Shown here: in pieces, positions 1-7,909 of the stretch
Layout of the letters: each line of letters begins with the position of its first letter
Numbering within the stretch: the stretch's first letter is position 1
Position numbers and translations under genes: made by a program
The notes under the pieces: generated by a model
The model's database searches: none
What the model was told of the DNA's origin: nothing
Seen by the model: only the letters and a program-made list of their open reading frames with translations
NCBI RefSeq assembly: GCF_013031405.1
Contig: NZ_WPZY01000008.1
Location: 1-64,000, forward strand
DNA length: 64,000 nt
Origin: Ruegeria sp. HKCCD8929
GTDB taxonomy: Bacteria > Pseudomonadota > Alphaproteobacteria > Rhodobacterales > Rhodobacteraceae
Direction: 5' to 3'

Positions 1-166
1 CCTCAACCCCATCGAACAGGCCTTCTCCAAATTCAAGGCCCACCTCCGGCGGATCGGGGCGCGCACCTTCACCGACATGTTCGAGGCCATCGCACAGGTC
101 TGCGACCTCTACTCGCCACAAGAGTGCTGGAACTACTTCAAGGCTGCCGGCTATGTCTCAGGTTAA
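1..166 (+). mobile_element. IS630-family transposase, C-terminal tail (5' end outside window)
   Basis: The frame is open from base 2 and stops with TAA at 164-166, giving 54 residues. It begins LNPIEQAFSKFKAHLR and ends with ECWNYFKAAGYVSG. The NPIEQAFSKFK block is the hallmark of the DDE catalytic end of IS630-type transposases (the last acidic residue lies in it), and the NYFKxAGY ending is typical of that family. The start and most of the gene lie outside the window, so I cannot tell whether the element is intact. No right-hand terminal repeat could be recognised without the left end. Confidence 0.8.
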
Positions 167-180
167 TGGCGGGAGGCTTT

Positions 181-200
181 AAGCCGCTTGAAAGCGGCTT
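181..200. terminator. Perfect hairpin between transposase and SDR gene
   Basis: AAGCCGCTT at 181-189 pairs exactly with AAGCGGCTT at 192-200 around a 2-base centre. It lies 14 bases past the transposase stop and 31 bases past the minus-strand SDR stop, so it could end transcription from either side. There is no clear T-run on either strand, so terminator function is only possible. Confidence 0.35.
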
Positions 201-231
201 CGCCCGGCCCGAATGTTGCAAGAAAAGGTTG

Positions 232-1044
232 TCAGCTTTTGCGGGACACCGACCGCAGCATCTGCCCGATCATCTGTCCCGGACGCCCCGAGCCGCGTTG
301 ATAGAGCGCGCCATCCACCGCCAGCACCGTGCCGCTGATGTAGCCCGCCATGTCCGAGCCCAGAAACAGGCAGGCATTGGCGACGTCCTGCGGCTGACCC
401 CAGCGGCCCAAGGGCACGTCCGCTTTGAACTTGGCTTCGGCATCCGGCGTGGGGGCCAGCCGTTTCGCGCCCTCGGTGCCTTCGATGAAGCCCGGCACCA
501 CCGAGTTCACGCGTATCCCCTCGATCCCCCATTCCATCGACAGGGTCCGGGTGATCTGGTCCACGCCCGCCTTCGCCGCACAGACATGGGCCTGCCCTTC
601 ATAGGGCAAATAGGATTGTGGTGCCGAGATGTTGATGATGCTGGCGCCGGGGCGCTTGAGGAACGGATACGCCCCTTTCATCACATGGATTGTGCCCATC
701 AGGTCGATATCGATCACCGTTTTGAACGCATTCACCGACATCTCTGCCGCCAGCGCCGGGAAGTTCCCTGCCGCGCCCGAGACCAGCACGTCGAAATCAC
801 CGAACGCTTCGTGGAACTGCTTCAGACCACCCGCCACGGCCTCGGCATCGCGCACGTCGAAGGTCGCGCCGATTGCATCCGCAGCGCCCAGTTGCTTCAG
901 CGCGGCAACCGTGTCGTCCACTTTCTCCTGCGACCGGCTTGCCACCGCCACTTTCGCGCCCGAGGCCGCGAACCCCTCGGCAATGCCCCGGTTGATGCCG
1001 CTGGTGCCGCCAACGACAATGGCGGTTTTTTCAGAAAAATCCAT
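232..1044 (-). CDS. SDR family oxidoreductase (2,4-dienoyl-CoA reductase/PECR-like)
   Basis: A 270-residue short-chain dehydrogenase. The N-terminal Rossmann motif reads VVGGTSGINRG, near residue 10. The segment VLVSGAAGNF matches the NNAG position, and INISAPQSYLPYEGQAHVCAAKAG carries the catalytic Ser with a late YxxxK-equivalent altered to HVCAAK. That pattern, with the GNF motif, is seen in the dienoyl-CoA reductase and peroxisomal trans-2-enoyl-CoA reductase branch, so an NADPH-dependent enoyl-CoA substrate is plausible but not proven. The start at 1044 is chosen because GTGAGG lies 6 bases upstream; an in-frame start 4 codons earlier lacks this. It follows the small ORF 1096-1311 on the same strand. 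Confidence 0.85.
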   Translation of the reverse strand: MDFSEKTAIVVGGTSGINRGIAEGFAASGAKVAVASRSQEKVDDTVAALKQLGAADAIGATFDVRDAEAVAGGLKQFHEAFGDFDVLVSGAAGNFPALAAEMSVNAFKTVIDIDLMGTIHVMKGAYPFLKRPGASIINISAPQSYLPYEGQAHVCAAKAGVDQITRTLSMEWGIEGIRVNSVVPGFIEGTEGAKRLAPTPDAEAKFKADVPLGRWGQPQDVANACLFLGSDMAGYISGTVLAVDGALYQRGSGRPGQMIGQMLRSVSRKS

Positions 1045-1095
1045 TTGAGGCCTCACTGTAATGAACTTCTTAGCGCTACCTCTCCAGCGAAGTAG

Positions 1096-1311
1096 TCAGA
1101 GGTCAATCAACCTTTTTGCTTCGTTCAAGGCTGTATCGAATTTTTCAAACTTACTGCTGATGTTAGGCTCGAGTCTAACTTCATAAGTTACTTCTTCTTC
1201 TGGATCGTATCGTCGAGCGAACTCCTGAAGAGTATAAAGGCCATTTTTGTCACTCACGACTTCGATTATTCGAGAGCCGCACTCGGAGTACACTCTGCGG
1301 TCATCGATCAC
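1096..1311 (-). CDS. Small hypothetical protein (71 aa, GTG start)
   Basis: A 71-residue acidic ORF starting with GTG and ending LNEAKRLIDL. I recognise no family. The segment is clearly richer in A and T than the genes on both sides, and codons such as ATT, GAA and TTT are frequent, unlike the GC-ending codons of the neighbours. An AAGG lies about 10 bases before the GTG, which is weak. It sits between the ALDH and SDR genes on the same strand, close to an insertion-sequence remnant, so recent acquisition is possible. It may also not be expressed. Confidence 0.45.
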   Translation of the reverse strand: MIDDRRVYSECGSRIIEVVSDKNGLYTLQEFARRYDPEEEVTYEVRLEPNISSKFEKFDTALNEAKRLIDL

Positions 1312-1369
1312 GGCGTTAAGACCTTAAGCAAAATACTCACCAATTTTTTACTCCCGTGACGCGGGAGCC

Positions 1370-3703
1370 CTACTCGCCGTAGGGCACCCAGATGTTCTTG
1401 ATCTCGGTCGACTGTAGCAGGAAGCGGCGTGTGTGATCTGCATGCCAATCCAGCGACGCGGCGTTATTGACCCAAGTGCGTTTGATGTTGCCTGCCGCGG
1501 CCTTCTCGATCTCGCCCGAGAGGTCAGTCGAAGAGAAGCTCCACACCGCATCCACGTTCAGATGCGCCGCCAGCGGCTTCGCGATCTCGGCATGGCTGCC
1601 GGTCAGGATGTTGACCACACCTGCGGGCACGTCCGAGGTTTCGAGGATCTGGTAGAAATCCGTCGCCGCCAGCGGATAGGGCTCGCTGGCCGCCAGCACC
1701 ACCCGGTTGCCCATCGCAATCGCCGGCGCCAGGACCGAGACCAGGCCCAGCAGCGGCGCCTCATCGGCGCAGAGCGCACCGATCACACCCACCGGTTCTT
1801 TCATCGCCAATGCCACACCGCGGATCGGCACACCATGCACCTGACCGTCATACTTGTCAGCCCAGGCGGCAGCCGTGAACAGGCGTTGGATCGAGGCCTC
1901 AACCTCTTTCGCGCCGGACTTCCTGCCGGTCATTGCGTCGATGCGCGCCGCGAACTCGCCGGCACGGGCCGACAGGTTCTCACCGATGTAATAGAGGATC
2001 TGCGCCCTCAGATGCCCGGTGGTTTTGCCCCACCCCTTGGCGCCCGCTGCAGCCTCGACCGCGTTGCGCACGTCCTTGCGGTTGGCCACACCCACATGGC
2101 CGAGCAGGCCGGACTTACCCCAGACAGGCTGCGAATAGCCGCCGTCGGGTCGCGCCTGTTTGCCACCGACATACATCTTGGCCGTGCGGTCGATTGGATC
2201 GACCGGGCCACCTTCGCCCGTCAGGGCCTCGATCTTTGCCAGCGGCTTGGCCTTGCCCTTGGGACGGGTATAGGCGCTCAAGCCCTCCCAGCCGCCTTCG
2301 CGGCCAAAGCCGCTCTCGCGGACACCGCCAAACCCGGCAGCGGCGTCGAACAGGTTGGTGGCGTTCACCCAGACCACACCCGCAACCAGCTTGGGCGCGA
2401 TATCCAGCGCGAGGTTCACGTTCTCGGTCCACACCGTCGCGGCCAACCCGTAGCGGGTGTTGTTGGCCAGTTCCACCGCCTCTTCCGGGGTGCGGAAGGT
2501 GGACGACACCAGAACCGGGCCAAAGATCTCTTCTTGCATCAGCGGATCGCTGGTCTCCAACCCCGTGATCAGCGTTGGTGGATAGTAGCAGCCGTTCTCG
2601 GGCAACTCGCAAGCGGCGTGATGGGTGTGACCGGCGGTGTTGCTTTCGACCAGACCCTTGATGGTCTGCAGCTGCACCGGGTCCACCACCGCACCAATGT
2701 CGATGCACTTGTCCAACGGATCACCGACCCGCAGCTTGTCCATCCGCGCGCGCAGCTTGTCGTGAAACCGCTCGGCGATGCCTTCCTGCACCAGCAAGCG
2801 CGAGCCGGCGCAGCAGACCTGCCCCTGATTGAACCAGATCGCATCGACCAGCCCTTCGATGGCTGAATCGATATCGGCATCGTCGAACACGACATAGGCC
2901 GACTTACCGCCCAACTCCAGGGTCAGCTCCTTGCCCGAACCCGCCGTCGCCTCACGAATACGGCGGCCCACCGAGGTCGAGCCGGTAAAGGCAACCTTGT
3001 CCACGTCCGAGGTCACGATCATCTCGCCCACGGCACCATCGCCGGTGACGATATTGACCACACCTTTGGGCAGCCCGGCCTGCGTACAGATATCGGCAAA
3101 CAGCAAGGCGGTCAGCGAGGTATACTCCGCAGGTTTCAGCACCACCGTGTTGCCCATCGCCAGCGCGGGCGCGATCTTCCACGCCAGCATCAGCAGCGGG
3201 AAGTTCCACGGGATGATTTGGCCACAAACACCCAAAGCCTCAGCCTCGGGCAACTCGCTTTCCATCAGTTGCGCCATACCGGCGTGATAGTAGAAATGCC
3301 GCTGCACCAGAGGGATGTCGATATCCCGGCTCTCGCGGATCGGCTTGCCGTTATCCAAGCTCTCCAGCACGGCAAAGAGGCGAGAGTGTTTCTGTAACAG
3401 CCGCGCGATGGCATAAAGATACCGCGCCCGGCCAGCACCCCCCAAGCCCTCCCATTTCGGCTGCGCCTTGCGGGCAGCAGCGACGGCAGCGTCCACATCG
3501 GCCTGCGTCGCCTGGCTCAGCGTTGCCAGCACCTCTCCAGTCGCCGGATTGCGGCTTTCGAACCCGTCGCCGGGCTCGGTGAAGGCCCCATTGACGAAAT
3601 GACCAAAACGGTCGCCCTGATCCACCAGCCAGGCCAGCGCCTCGGCAGCGCTTTCGGGGGCGGGGCCGTAATCCATCGTTTCGAAGATCTCTTTGACAGT
3701 CAT
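1370..3703 (-). CDS. Tandem aldehyde dehydrogenase family protein
   Basis: A 777-residue NAD(P)-dependent aldehyde dehydrogenase, much longer than the usual ~490. The first ALDH domain (about residues 35-480) is complete: PWNFPLLMLAWKIAPALAMGN, FTGSTSVGRRI, the general base in LELGGKS (Glu about 263) and the nucleophile in GQVCCAGSR (Cys about 297). The C-terminal ~260 residues repeat only the first part of an ALDH fold (GVIGALCADEAPLLGLVSVLAPAIAMGNRVV) and have no catalytic Cys, so that half is presumably structural. It lies 48 bases downstream of deoC, and acetaldehyde released by DeoC is a likely substrate (inference). The ATG at 3703 is preferred; a TTG 6 codons upstream is possible. Confidence 0.9.
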   Translation of the reverse strand: MTVKEIFETMDYGPAPESAAEALAWLVDQGDRFGHFVNGAFTEPGDGFESRNPATGEVLATLSQATQADVDAAVAAARKAQPKWEGLGGAGRARYLYAIARLLQKHSRLFAVLESLDNGKPIRESRDIDIPLVQRHFYYHAGMAQLMESELPEAEALGVCGQIIPWNFPLLMLAWKIAPALAMGNTVVLKPAEYTSLTALLFADICTQAGLPKGVVNIVTGDGAVGEMIVTSDVDKVAFTGSTSVGRRIREATAGSGKELTLELGGKSAYVVFDDADIDSAIEGLVDAIWFNQGQVCCAGSRLLVQEGIAERFHDKLRARMDKLRVGDPLDKCIDIGAVVDPVQLQTIKGLVESNTAGHTHHAACELPENGCYYPPTLITGLETSDPLMQEEIFGPVLVSSTFRTPEEAVELANNTRYGLAATVWTENVNLALDIAPKLVAGVVWVNATNLFDAAAGFGGVRESGFGREGGWEGLSAYTRPKGKAKPLAKIEALTGEGGPVDPIDRTAKMYVGGKQARPDGGYSQPVWGKSGLLGHVGVANRKDVRNAVEAAAGAKGWGKTTGHLRAQILYYIGENLSARAGEFAARIDAMTGRKSGAKEVEASIQRLFTAAAWADKYDGQVHGVPIRGVALAMKEPVGVIGALCADEAPLLGLVSVLAPAIAMGNRVVLAASEPYPLAATDFYQILETSDVPAGVVNILTGSHAEIAKPLAAHLNVDAVWSFSSTDLSGEIEKAAAGNIKRTWVNNAASLDWHADHTRRFLLQSTEIKNIWVPYGE

Positions 3704-3705
3704 GA

Positions 3706-3727
3706 CTTCATCTTTTCCCAAATACTC
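3706..3727 (-). repeat. Short copy of GAGTATTTG...AAAAGATGAAG intergenic element
   Basis: Read on the minus strand it is GAGTATTTGG followed by GAAAAGATGAAG. A second copy at 34563-34584 on the plus strand differs at one base of 22. This copy ends two bases before the chosen ATG of the aldehyde dehydrogenase and so contains its only purine-rich stretch. Confidence 0.6.
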
Positions 3728-3751
3728 ACGGTCCGGACCTCAGCCACCGGG

Positions 3752-4744
3752 TTATCCGGCTGCATGTCTGTACCCGGCCGAATAGGCCCCGGTCACGTGA
3801 TGTTCCAACTGCCGCTCGATATCGCCCAACAGCGACGAGGCCCCGAACCGGAACAGGTCAGGCTCCAGCCAACGGTCGCCCAACTCGTCCTTGATCAGCG
3901 ACAGATACACCAGCGCGTCCTTGGCCTTGGAGATACCGCCCGCAGGTTTGTAGCCCACCCGATACCCGGTGCGGTCGTAGAAATCGCGAATGGCGCGGAT
4001 CATGACCAGCGAGACGGGCAGCGTGGCATTCACGCTCTCTTTACCGGTCGAGGTCTTGATGAAATCCGCCCCCGCCATCATGCAGGCTAGCGAGGCACGG
4101 GCCACGTTGCGCAGCGACCCCAGCTCGCCCGTCGCAAGGATCGCCTTCACGTGCGCCTCGCCACAGGCGGTGCGGAACGCCTTCATCTCATCGTAAAGCG
4201 CCTGCCAGTCGCCCGACAGCACGTGACGGCGCGAGATCACGATGTCGATCTCTTCGGCACCTGCCTTCACGCTCTCTTCGATCTCGGCCACCCGAAGGTG
4301 GAACGGCGACAGACCCGCTGGAAAGCCGGTGCTGACAGCGGCCACCGGAATGCCGGTGCCCTTCAGCGCCTCGACCGCCGTGCCGATCATGTCGTGATAG
4401 ACGCAAACCGCGCCGGTGGTGATCGGGTCCATGCCCAAACCGTCAAGCGTCCGGCCCGAGACCGGCTGCCGCGCCTTGGCACACAGCCGCCGCACGCGGC
4501 CCACCGTGTCATCACCCGACAATGTGGTCAGGTCGATCATCGTGATCGCCTTCAACAGCCACGCCGCCTGATAATCTTTCTTCACCGACCGCCGCCCCGG
4601 CAGCGTCGCGGCCCGGCGTTCGATGGCCGAGGTGTTGGCCTGCACCGCCCGCACCCAGTCCAGATCAAGCTCCATCCCCGGATTGCGGGGCTCGGTCACT
4701 TGCGGCAGATGCGCGGTGCGCTCAAGGCTCTGCGTTTCCATCAT
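3752..4744 (-). CDS. deoC: Deoxyribose-phosphate aldolase
   Basis: DeoC cleaves 2-deoxy-D-ribose 5-phosphate to acetaldehyde and glyceraldehyde 3-phosphate in deoxynucleoside catabolism. The Schiff-base Lys is in ADFIKTSTGKESVNAT, and the second essential Lys is in YKPAGGISKAKDALVY; ILATGELGSL is the preceding conserved strand. At 330 residues it is of the longer DeoC type with about 60 extra N-terminal residues. AAAGGAAACG lies directly before the paired ATGs at 4744 and 4741, which fixes the start; the frame stays open further upstream but runs through the promoter region. Downstream is the tandem ALDH, and divergent is sitABCD. Confidence 0.95.
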   Translation of the reverse strand: MMETQSLERTAHLPQVTEPRNPGMELDLDWVRAVQANTSAIERRAATLPGRRSVKKDYQAAWLLKAITMIDLTTLSGDDTVGRVRRLCAKARQPVSGRTLDGLGMDPITTGAVCVYHDMIGTAVEALKGTGIPVAAVSTGFPAGLSPFHLRVAEIEESVKAGAEEIDIVISRRHVLSGDWQALYDEMKAFRTACGEAHVKAILATGELGSLRNVARASLACMMAGADFIKTSTGKESVNATLPVSLVMIRAIRDFYDRTGYRVGYKPAGGISKAKDALVYLSLIKDELGDRWLEPDLFRFGASSLLGDIERQLEHHVTGAYSAGYRHAAG

Positions 4745-4858
4745 CGTTTCCTTTGGGAGGTTCAGGGCCAAAATCGCATGAGCCGAAGCGGAATGGCAAG
4801 CGGGCTTGGCGGGTCTGAGTTCAGATTTTTTGACCAAATGGACAAAAACATACCTTTC

Positions 4859-4875
4859 TTGCGAATAATTCTCAA
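4859..4875. promoter_or_regulatory. Candidate Fur-family (Mur-like) operator, distal
   Basis: TTGCGAA-TAA-TTCTCAA is a 7-3-7 inverted repeat with one mismatch. It lies just upstream of the -35 hexamer of sitA, and its centre is 31 bases (about three helical turns) from that of the second palindrome. Fur-family Mur regulators of alphaproteobacteria bind AT-rich palindromes of this size before Mn/Fe uptake genes, so control of sitABCD by Mur is inferred. Confidence 0.55.
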
Positions 4876-4880
4876 TTGCG

Positions 4881-4909
4881 TTGACATAATTGCGAATGGT
4901 TCGCATATT
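4881..4909 (+). promoter_or_regulatory. Predicted sigma-70 promoter of sitABCD
   Basis: A perfect -35 TTGACA at 4881-4886 is followed after 17 bases by CATATT at 4904-4909 as -10. The spacer contains the proximal palindrome, so repressor bound there would block RNA polymerase. Confidence 0.6.
4891..4905. promoter_or_regulatory. Candidate Fur-family (Mur-like) operator, proximal
   Basis: TGCGAA-TGG-TTCGCA is a perfect 6-3-6 inverted repeat lying between the -35 and -10 hexamers of the sitA promoter. It shares the TGCGAA half-site with the distal box at 4859-4875. Confidence 0.6.
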
Positions 4910-4938
4910 CATTCTCAACACAGCTAATGGGAGTCGTC

Positions 4939-5892
4939 ATGATTCGTCGCAGCTTTCTTTTGGCACTGAGCCTGGTGATAAGCCTGCCGCTTGCCGCCTG
5001 GGCTGAAGCGCCGCTCAAGATCGTCGCCACCACCGGCATGATCGCCGATGCCGCGCGGCAGGTGGGCGGTGATCAGGTCGAGGTGAAGGGGCTGATGGGC
5101 CCCGGCGTCGATCCGCATGCCTATCGCCAGACCCGCAGCGATATCGTGGCGATGACCCGCGCCGATCTGGTGCTGTGGCACGGGCTCTACCTTGAGGCGC
5201 AGATGGAAGAGTTCTTTCACGACCTCGACCGCAAGCGTACGGTGGTGGCCGTGGCCGAGGGTGTGGACAAGGCTAAGCTGCGCGCCCATGACGACTATGC
5301 CGACAAATATGACCCGCATCTGTGGATGACCCCCGAGCTGTGGCGCGACGTGGTGATCGAGGTGCAAGAGGCGCTGACTGAGGCGCGCCCCGAAGCTGCC
5401 GATCTTTTCGCCGCCAATGCCGAGGCGCATCTGGCTGATATCGACCGGCTGGCGGAGTATGCGCAAAAGACGCTGGCCACAGTGCCCGAGCACAACAAGG
5501 TGCTGGTGACCGCCCATGACGCATTCGGTTATTTTGGCCAGAGCTTCGGCTTTGAGGTGCTGGGCATTCAGGGCATCTCGACCCAGTCCGAGGCGGGGCT
5601 GAACCGGATCGGCGAACTGGTCGACCTGCTTGTTGACCGCAAGATCACCGCTGTTTTCGTGGAAAGCTCGGTCTCGGATCGCTCGATCCGTGCGCTTGTC
5701 GAGGGGTCCGCTGCCAAGGGGCATGAGGTCAAGGTTGGTGGTGAGCTGTTCTCGGACGCAATGGGCGAGCCCGGCACCTATGAGGGCACCTATCTGGGCA
5801 TGCTCGATCACAACATCACCGTGATTGCCGGGGCGCTGGACGGCGACGTGCCCGCGCGCGGCATGGATGGCAAACTGTCGGCGGGGTTCTGA
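4939..5892 (+). CDS. sitA: Manganese/iron ABC transporter, periplasmic binding protein
   Basis: A 317-residue cluster A-I substrate-binding protein that captures Mn(II) (possibly Fe or Zn) in the periplasm. A signal peptide is visible (MIRRSFLLALSLVISLPLAAWA). Metal-ligand segments expected for the family are present: DPHAY, DPHLWMT, the AHDAFGYF region, ESSVSDRS and the acidic C-terminal stretch. There is no long His-rich loop of the kind found in ZnuA, which favours manganese. The ATG at 4939 has GGAG 6 bases upstream; an ATG four codons earlier lacks a ribosome binding site. It is the first gene of sitABCD behind the tandem palindromes. Confidence 0.92.
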   Translation: MIRRSFLLALSLVISLPLAAWAEAPLKIVATTGMIADAARQVGGDQVEVKGLMGPGVDPHAYRQTRSDIVAMTRADLVLWHGLYLEAQMEEFFHDLDRKRTVVAVAEGVDKAKLRAHDDYADKYDPHLWMTPELWRDVVIEVQEALTEARPEAADLFAANAEAHLADIDRLAEYAQKTLATVPEHNKVLVTAHDAFGYFGQSFGFEVLGIQGISTQSEAGLNRIGELVDLLVDRKITAVFVESSVSDRSIRALVEGSAAKGHEVKVGGELFSDAMGEPGTYEGTYLGMLDHNITVIAGALDGDVPARGMDGKLSAGF

Positions 5893-5895
5893 GCG

Positions 5896-6699
5896 ATGCT
5901 GGATCTGGTAAGCGATCACGGTAAGGCCATCAAAACGCCACCGCTCGGGGACAGCCCGCTGGCGATCCGGGGACTGACCGTGTCCTACGGGCAGAAACCG
6001 GCGGTGTTCTCGGTGGACATGACCGTGCGGCCCGGCGCGATGACCGCAATCATCGGGCCCAACGGGGCGGGTAAATCGACCCTGCTCAAGGCCGCTTTGG
6101 GTATCGTCAAACCGCTCTCGGGTCAGGTATCGGTCTTCGGCAAGCCGCTGGACGATCAGCGCGCCCGCATCGCTTATGTGCCGCAGCGCGCAAGTGTGGA
6201 CTGGGATTTTCCCACCCGCGTCATCGACGTGGTGCTGATGGGGCTCTATCGCGAACTGGGCCTGCTGGGCCGCCTGCGCGCTCGCCACACGGCCAAGGCG
6301 ATGGACTGCCTGAATCGCGTCGGCATGCACGACTTTGTCGACCGCCAGATCGGTCAGCTGTCCGGCGGCCAGCAACAGCGAGTATTCCTGGCCCGCGCGC
6401 TGGCGCAGGAGGCTGACCTTTATCTGCTGGACGAACCCTTTGCAGGGGTCGATGCGGCCACCGAAAAGGCAATCATCAGCGTGCTGAAGTCGCTGCGCGA
6501 GGCGGGCAAAACCGTGGTCGTGGTGCATCATGACCTCGCCACCGTCACTGACTATTTCGACCATGTCTTCCTGATCAACACACGCAAAGTGGCCGAGGGT
6601 TCGGTGGCCGAGGCCTTCACCGCCGAAACACTGCAAGCCGCTTACGGAGGCCGTCTGGCCACAGCGCAAGTGGATCAGTTGGCTAAGGCGCTTGGGTAA
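5896..6699 (+). CDS. sitB: Manganese/iron ABC transporter, ATP-binding protein
   Basis: A 267-residue ABC ATPase of the metal-transport class that powers the SitCD permease on the inner membrane face. Visible motifs in order: Walker A GPNGAGKSTLLK (about residue 53), Q-loop in YVPQR, signature LSGGQQQRV (about 155), Walker B LYLLDEPFAGVD and the switch His in VVVVHHDL. The gene starts 3 bases after the sitA stop and ends 4 bases before the sitC ATG, so it is translated as part of the operon. The first ~20 residues are extra relative to typical SitB. Confidence 0.93.
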   Translation: MLDLVSDHGKAIKTPPLGDSPLAIRGLTVSYGQKPAVFSVDMTVRPGAMTAIIGPNGAGKSTLLKAALGIVKPLSGQVSVFGKPLDDQRARIAYVPQRASVDWDFPTRVIDVVLMGLYRELGLLGRLRARHTAKAMDCLNRVGMHDFVDRQIGQLSGGQQQRVFLARALAQEADLYLLDEPFAGVDAATEKAIISVLKSLREAGKTVVVVHHDLATVTDYFDHVFLINTRKVAEGSVAEAFTAETLQAAYGGRLATAQVDQLAKALG

Positions 6700-6703
6700 C
6701 ATC

Positions 6704-7909
6704 ATGCTCTGGGATGCACTGTTTCTCCAGCTTGGCTACAACGCCACGCTGGTGGTCATCGGTGCGACCCTGTTGGGGGTCTCGGCGGGCGTTACCGGCA
6801 CTTTCCTGTTTTTGCGTAAACGCGCGCTGGTGAGCGACGCGATCAGCCACGCCACCTTGCCGGGTGTGTGCATCGCCTTCATGGCCATGGTGGCGTTGGG
6901 CGGCGATGGGCGCAATCTGGTGGGCCTTCTGGCTGGATCGGCGGTGTCCGCCTGGGTGGGCCTTTTGTGCCTCAACTGGCTGACCCGCAACACCCGGCTG
7001 GCCGAAGATGCGGCCATCGGCGCGGTGCTGTCGGTGTTCTTCGGCTTTGGCGTCGTGCTGCTCACGGTGATCCAGACCATGGGTTCGGGCCGACAAGCGG
7101 GCCTCGAAGGGTTCCTGCTGGGCTCGACCGCCGGTATGCTCTGGGCCGACGCGCTGGTGATAGCCATCGGCGGCGCCGGTACGCTGGCATTGATCCTGCT
7201 GATGCGGCGCCCGATGACACTGGTGGCCTTCGATCCGGAATACGCCGCCGCGCGCGGGTTGCCCGTGGACCGGATCGACCTGGCCATGATGGGGCTGGTG
7301 ATGGCGGTGACGGTGGTGGGCCTCAAGATTGTCGGCCTGATCCTGATCGTCGCCCTTCTGATCATCCCGCCTGTCACCGCCCGCTTCTGGACCGAACGCT
7401 CGGACCGAGTGGTGCTGCTTAGCGGTATCGCGGGGGGCTTGGCGGGCTATCTCGGCGCGGCGCTGTCGGCCTCAGCCCCGAACCTGCCCACCGGACCGAT
7501 CATCGTGCTGGTCAGCTTTGCTTTCTTCGCGCTGTCGCTATTCCTCGCCCCGGGCCGGGGTGTACTGGCCGCCATCCTGCGCCACATGCGCTTCCAACGC
7601 CGGGTGCACCTGCGGCAGGGGCTGCTGGCGCTGGCCCAAGGCCAGCCGATTTATGAAAAGCTCACCCTGCGCTTGTTGCGCCGTGCGGGCCTCGTGCGAG
7701 CGGATGGTGTCGCAACCGATACCGGCAAGGCCCGCGCCGCCAAAGCCCTGCGCGACGAAAAACGCTGGGAGATTGTGCGCACCGATCTGGCGCATGAGGC
7801 CGCCGCCGCGCTCTATGACGGTCTGCGCGACATCGAGACCGTGCTGACCCGTGACCAGATCGCCGATATCGACCGCCGCATCGGCGGCCCGCAAGGAATC
7901 CCGTCATGA
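6704..7909 (+). CDS. sitC: Manganese/iron ABC transporter permease with C-terminal extension
   Basis: A 401-residue ABC-3 family permease. The first ~285 residues are highly hydrophobic with about eight membrane segments, including the conserved FLRKRALVSDAISHATLPGV. The last ~110 residues are soluble and charged. Within them, LRLLRRAGLVRADG followed by a basic helix and KRWEIV resembles the winged helix of DtxR-type regulators, a fusion known in some Mn/Zn permeases; this is my inference. The ATG at 6704 is preferred over an overlapping TTG at 6692. The gene overlaps sitD by 4 bases. Confidence 0.9.
   Translation: MLWDALFLQLGYNATLVVIGATLLGVSAGVTGTFLFLRKRALVSDAISHATLPGVCIAFMAMVALGGDGRNLVGLLAGSAVSAWVGLLCLNWLTRNTRLAEDAAIGAVLSVFFGFGVVLLTVIQTMGSGRQAGLEGFLLGSTAGMLWADALVIAIGGAGTLALILLMRRPMTLVAFDPEYAAARGLPVDRIDLAMMGLVMAVTVVGLKIVGLILIVALLIIPPVTARFWTERSDRVVLLSGIAGGLAGYLGAALSASAPNLPTGPIIVLVSFAFFALSLFLAPGRGVLAAILRHMRFQRRVHLRQGLLALAQGQPIYEKLTLRLLRRAGLVRADGVATDTGKARAAKALRDEKRWEIVRTDLAHEAAAALYDGLRDIETVLTRDQIADIDRRIGGPQGIPS

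Noticed and set aside
4924..6705. Long antisense reading frame opposite sitA-sitB (593 codons)
   Set aside because: It lies fully opposite two clear ABC transporter genes, is rich in His, Gln and Arg as expected for antisense of GC-rich coding DNA, and shows no domain.
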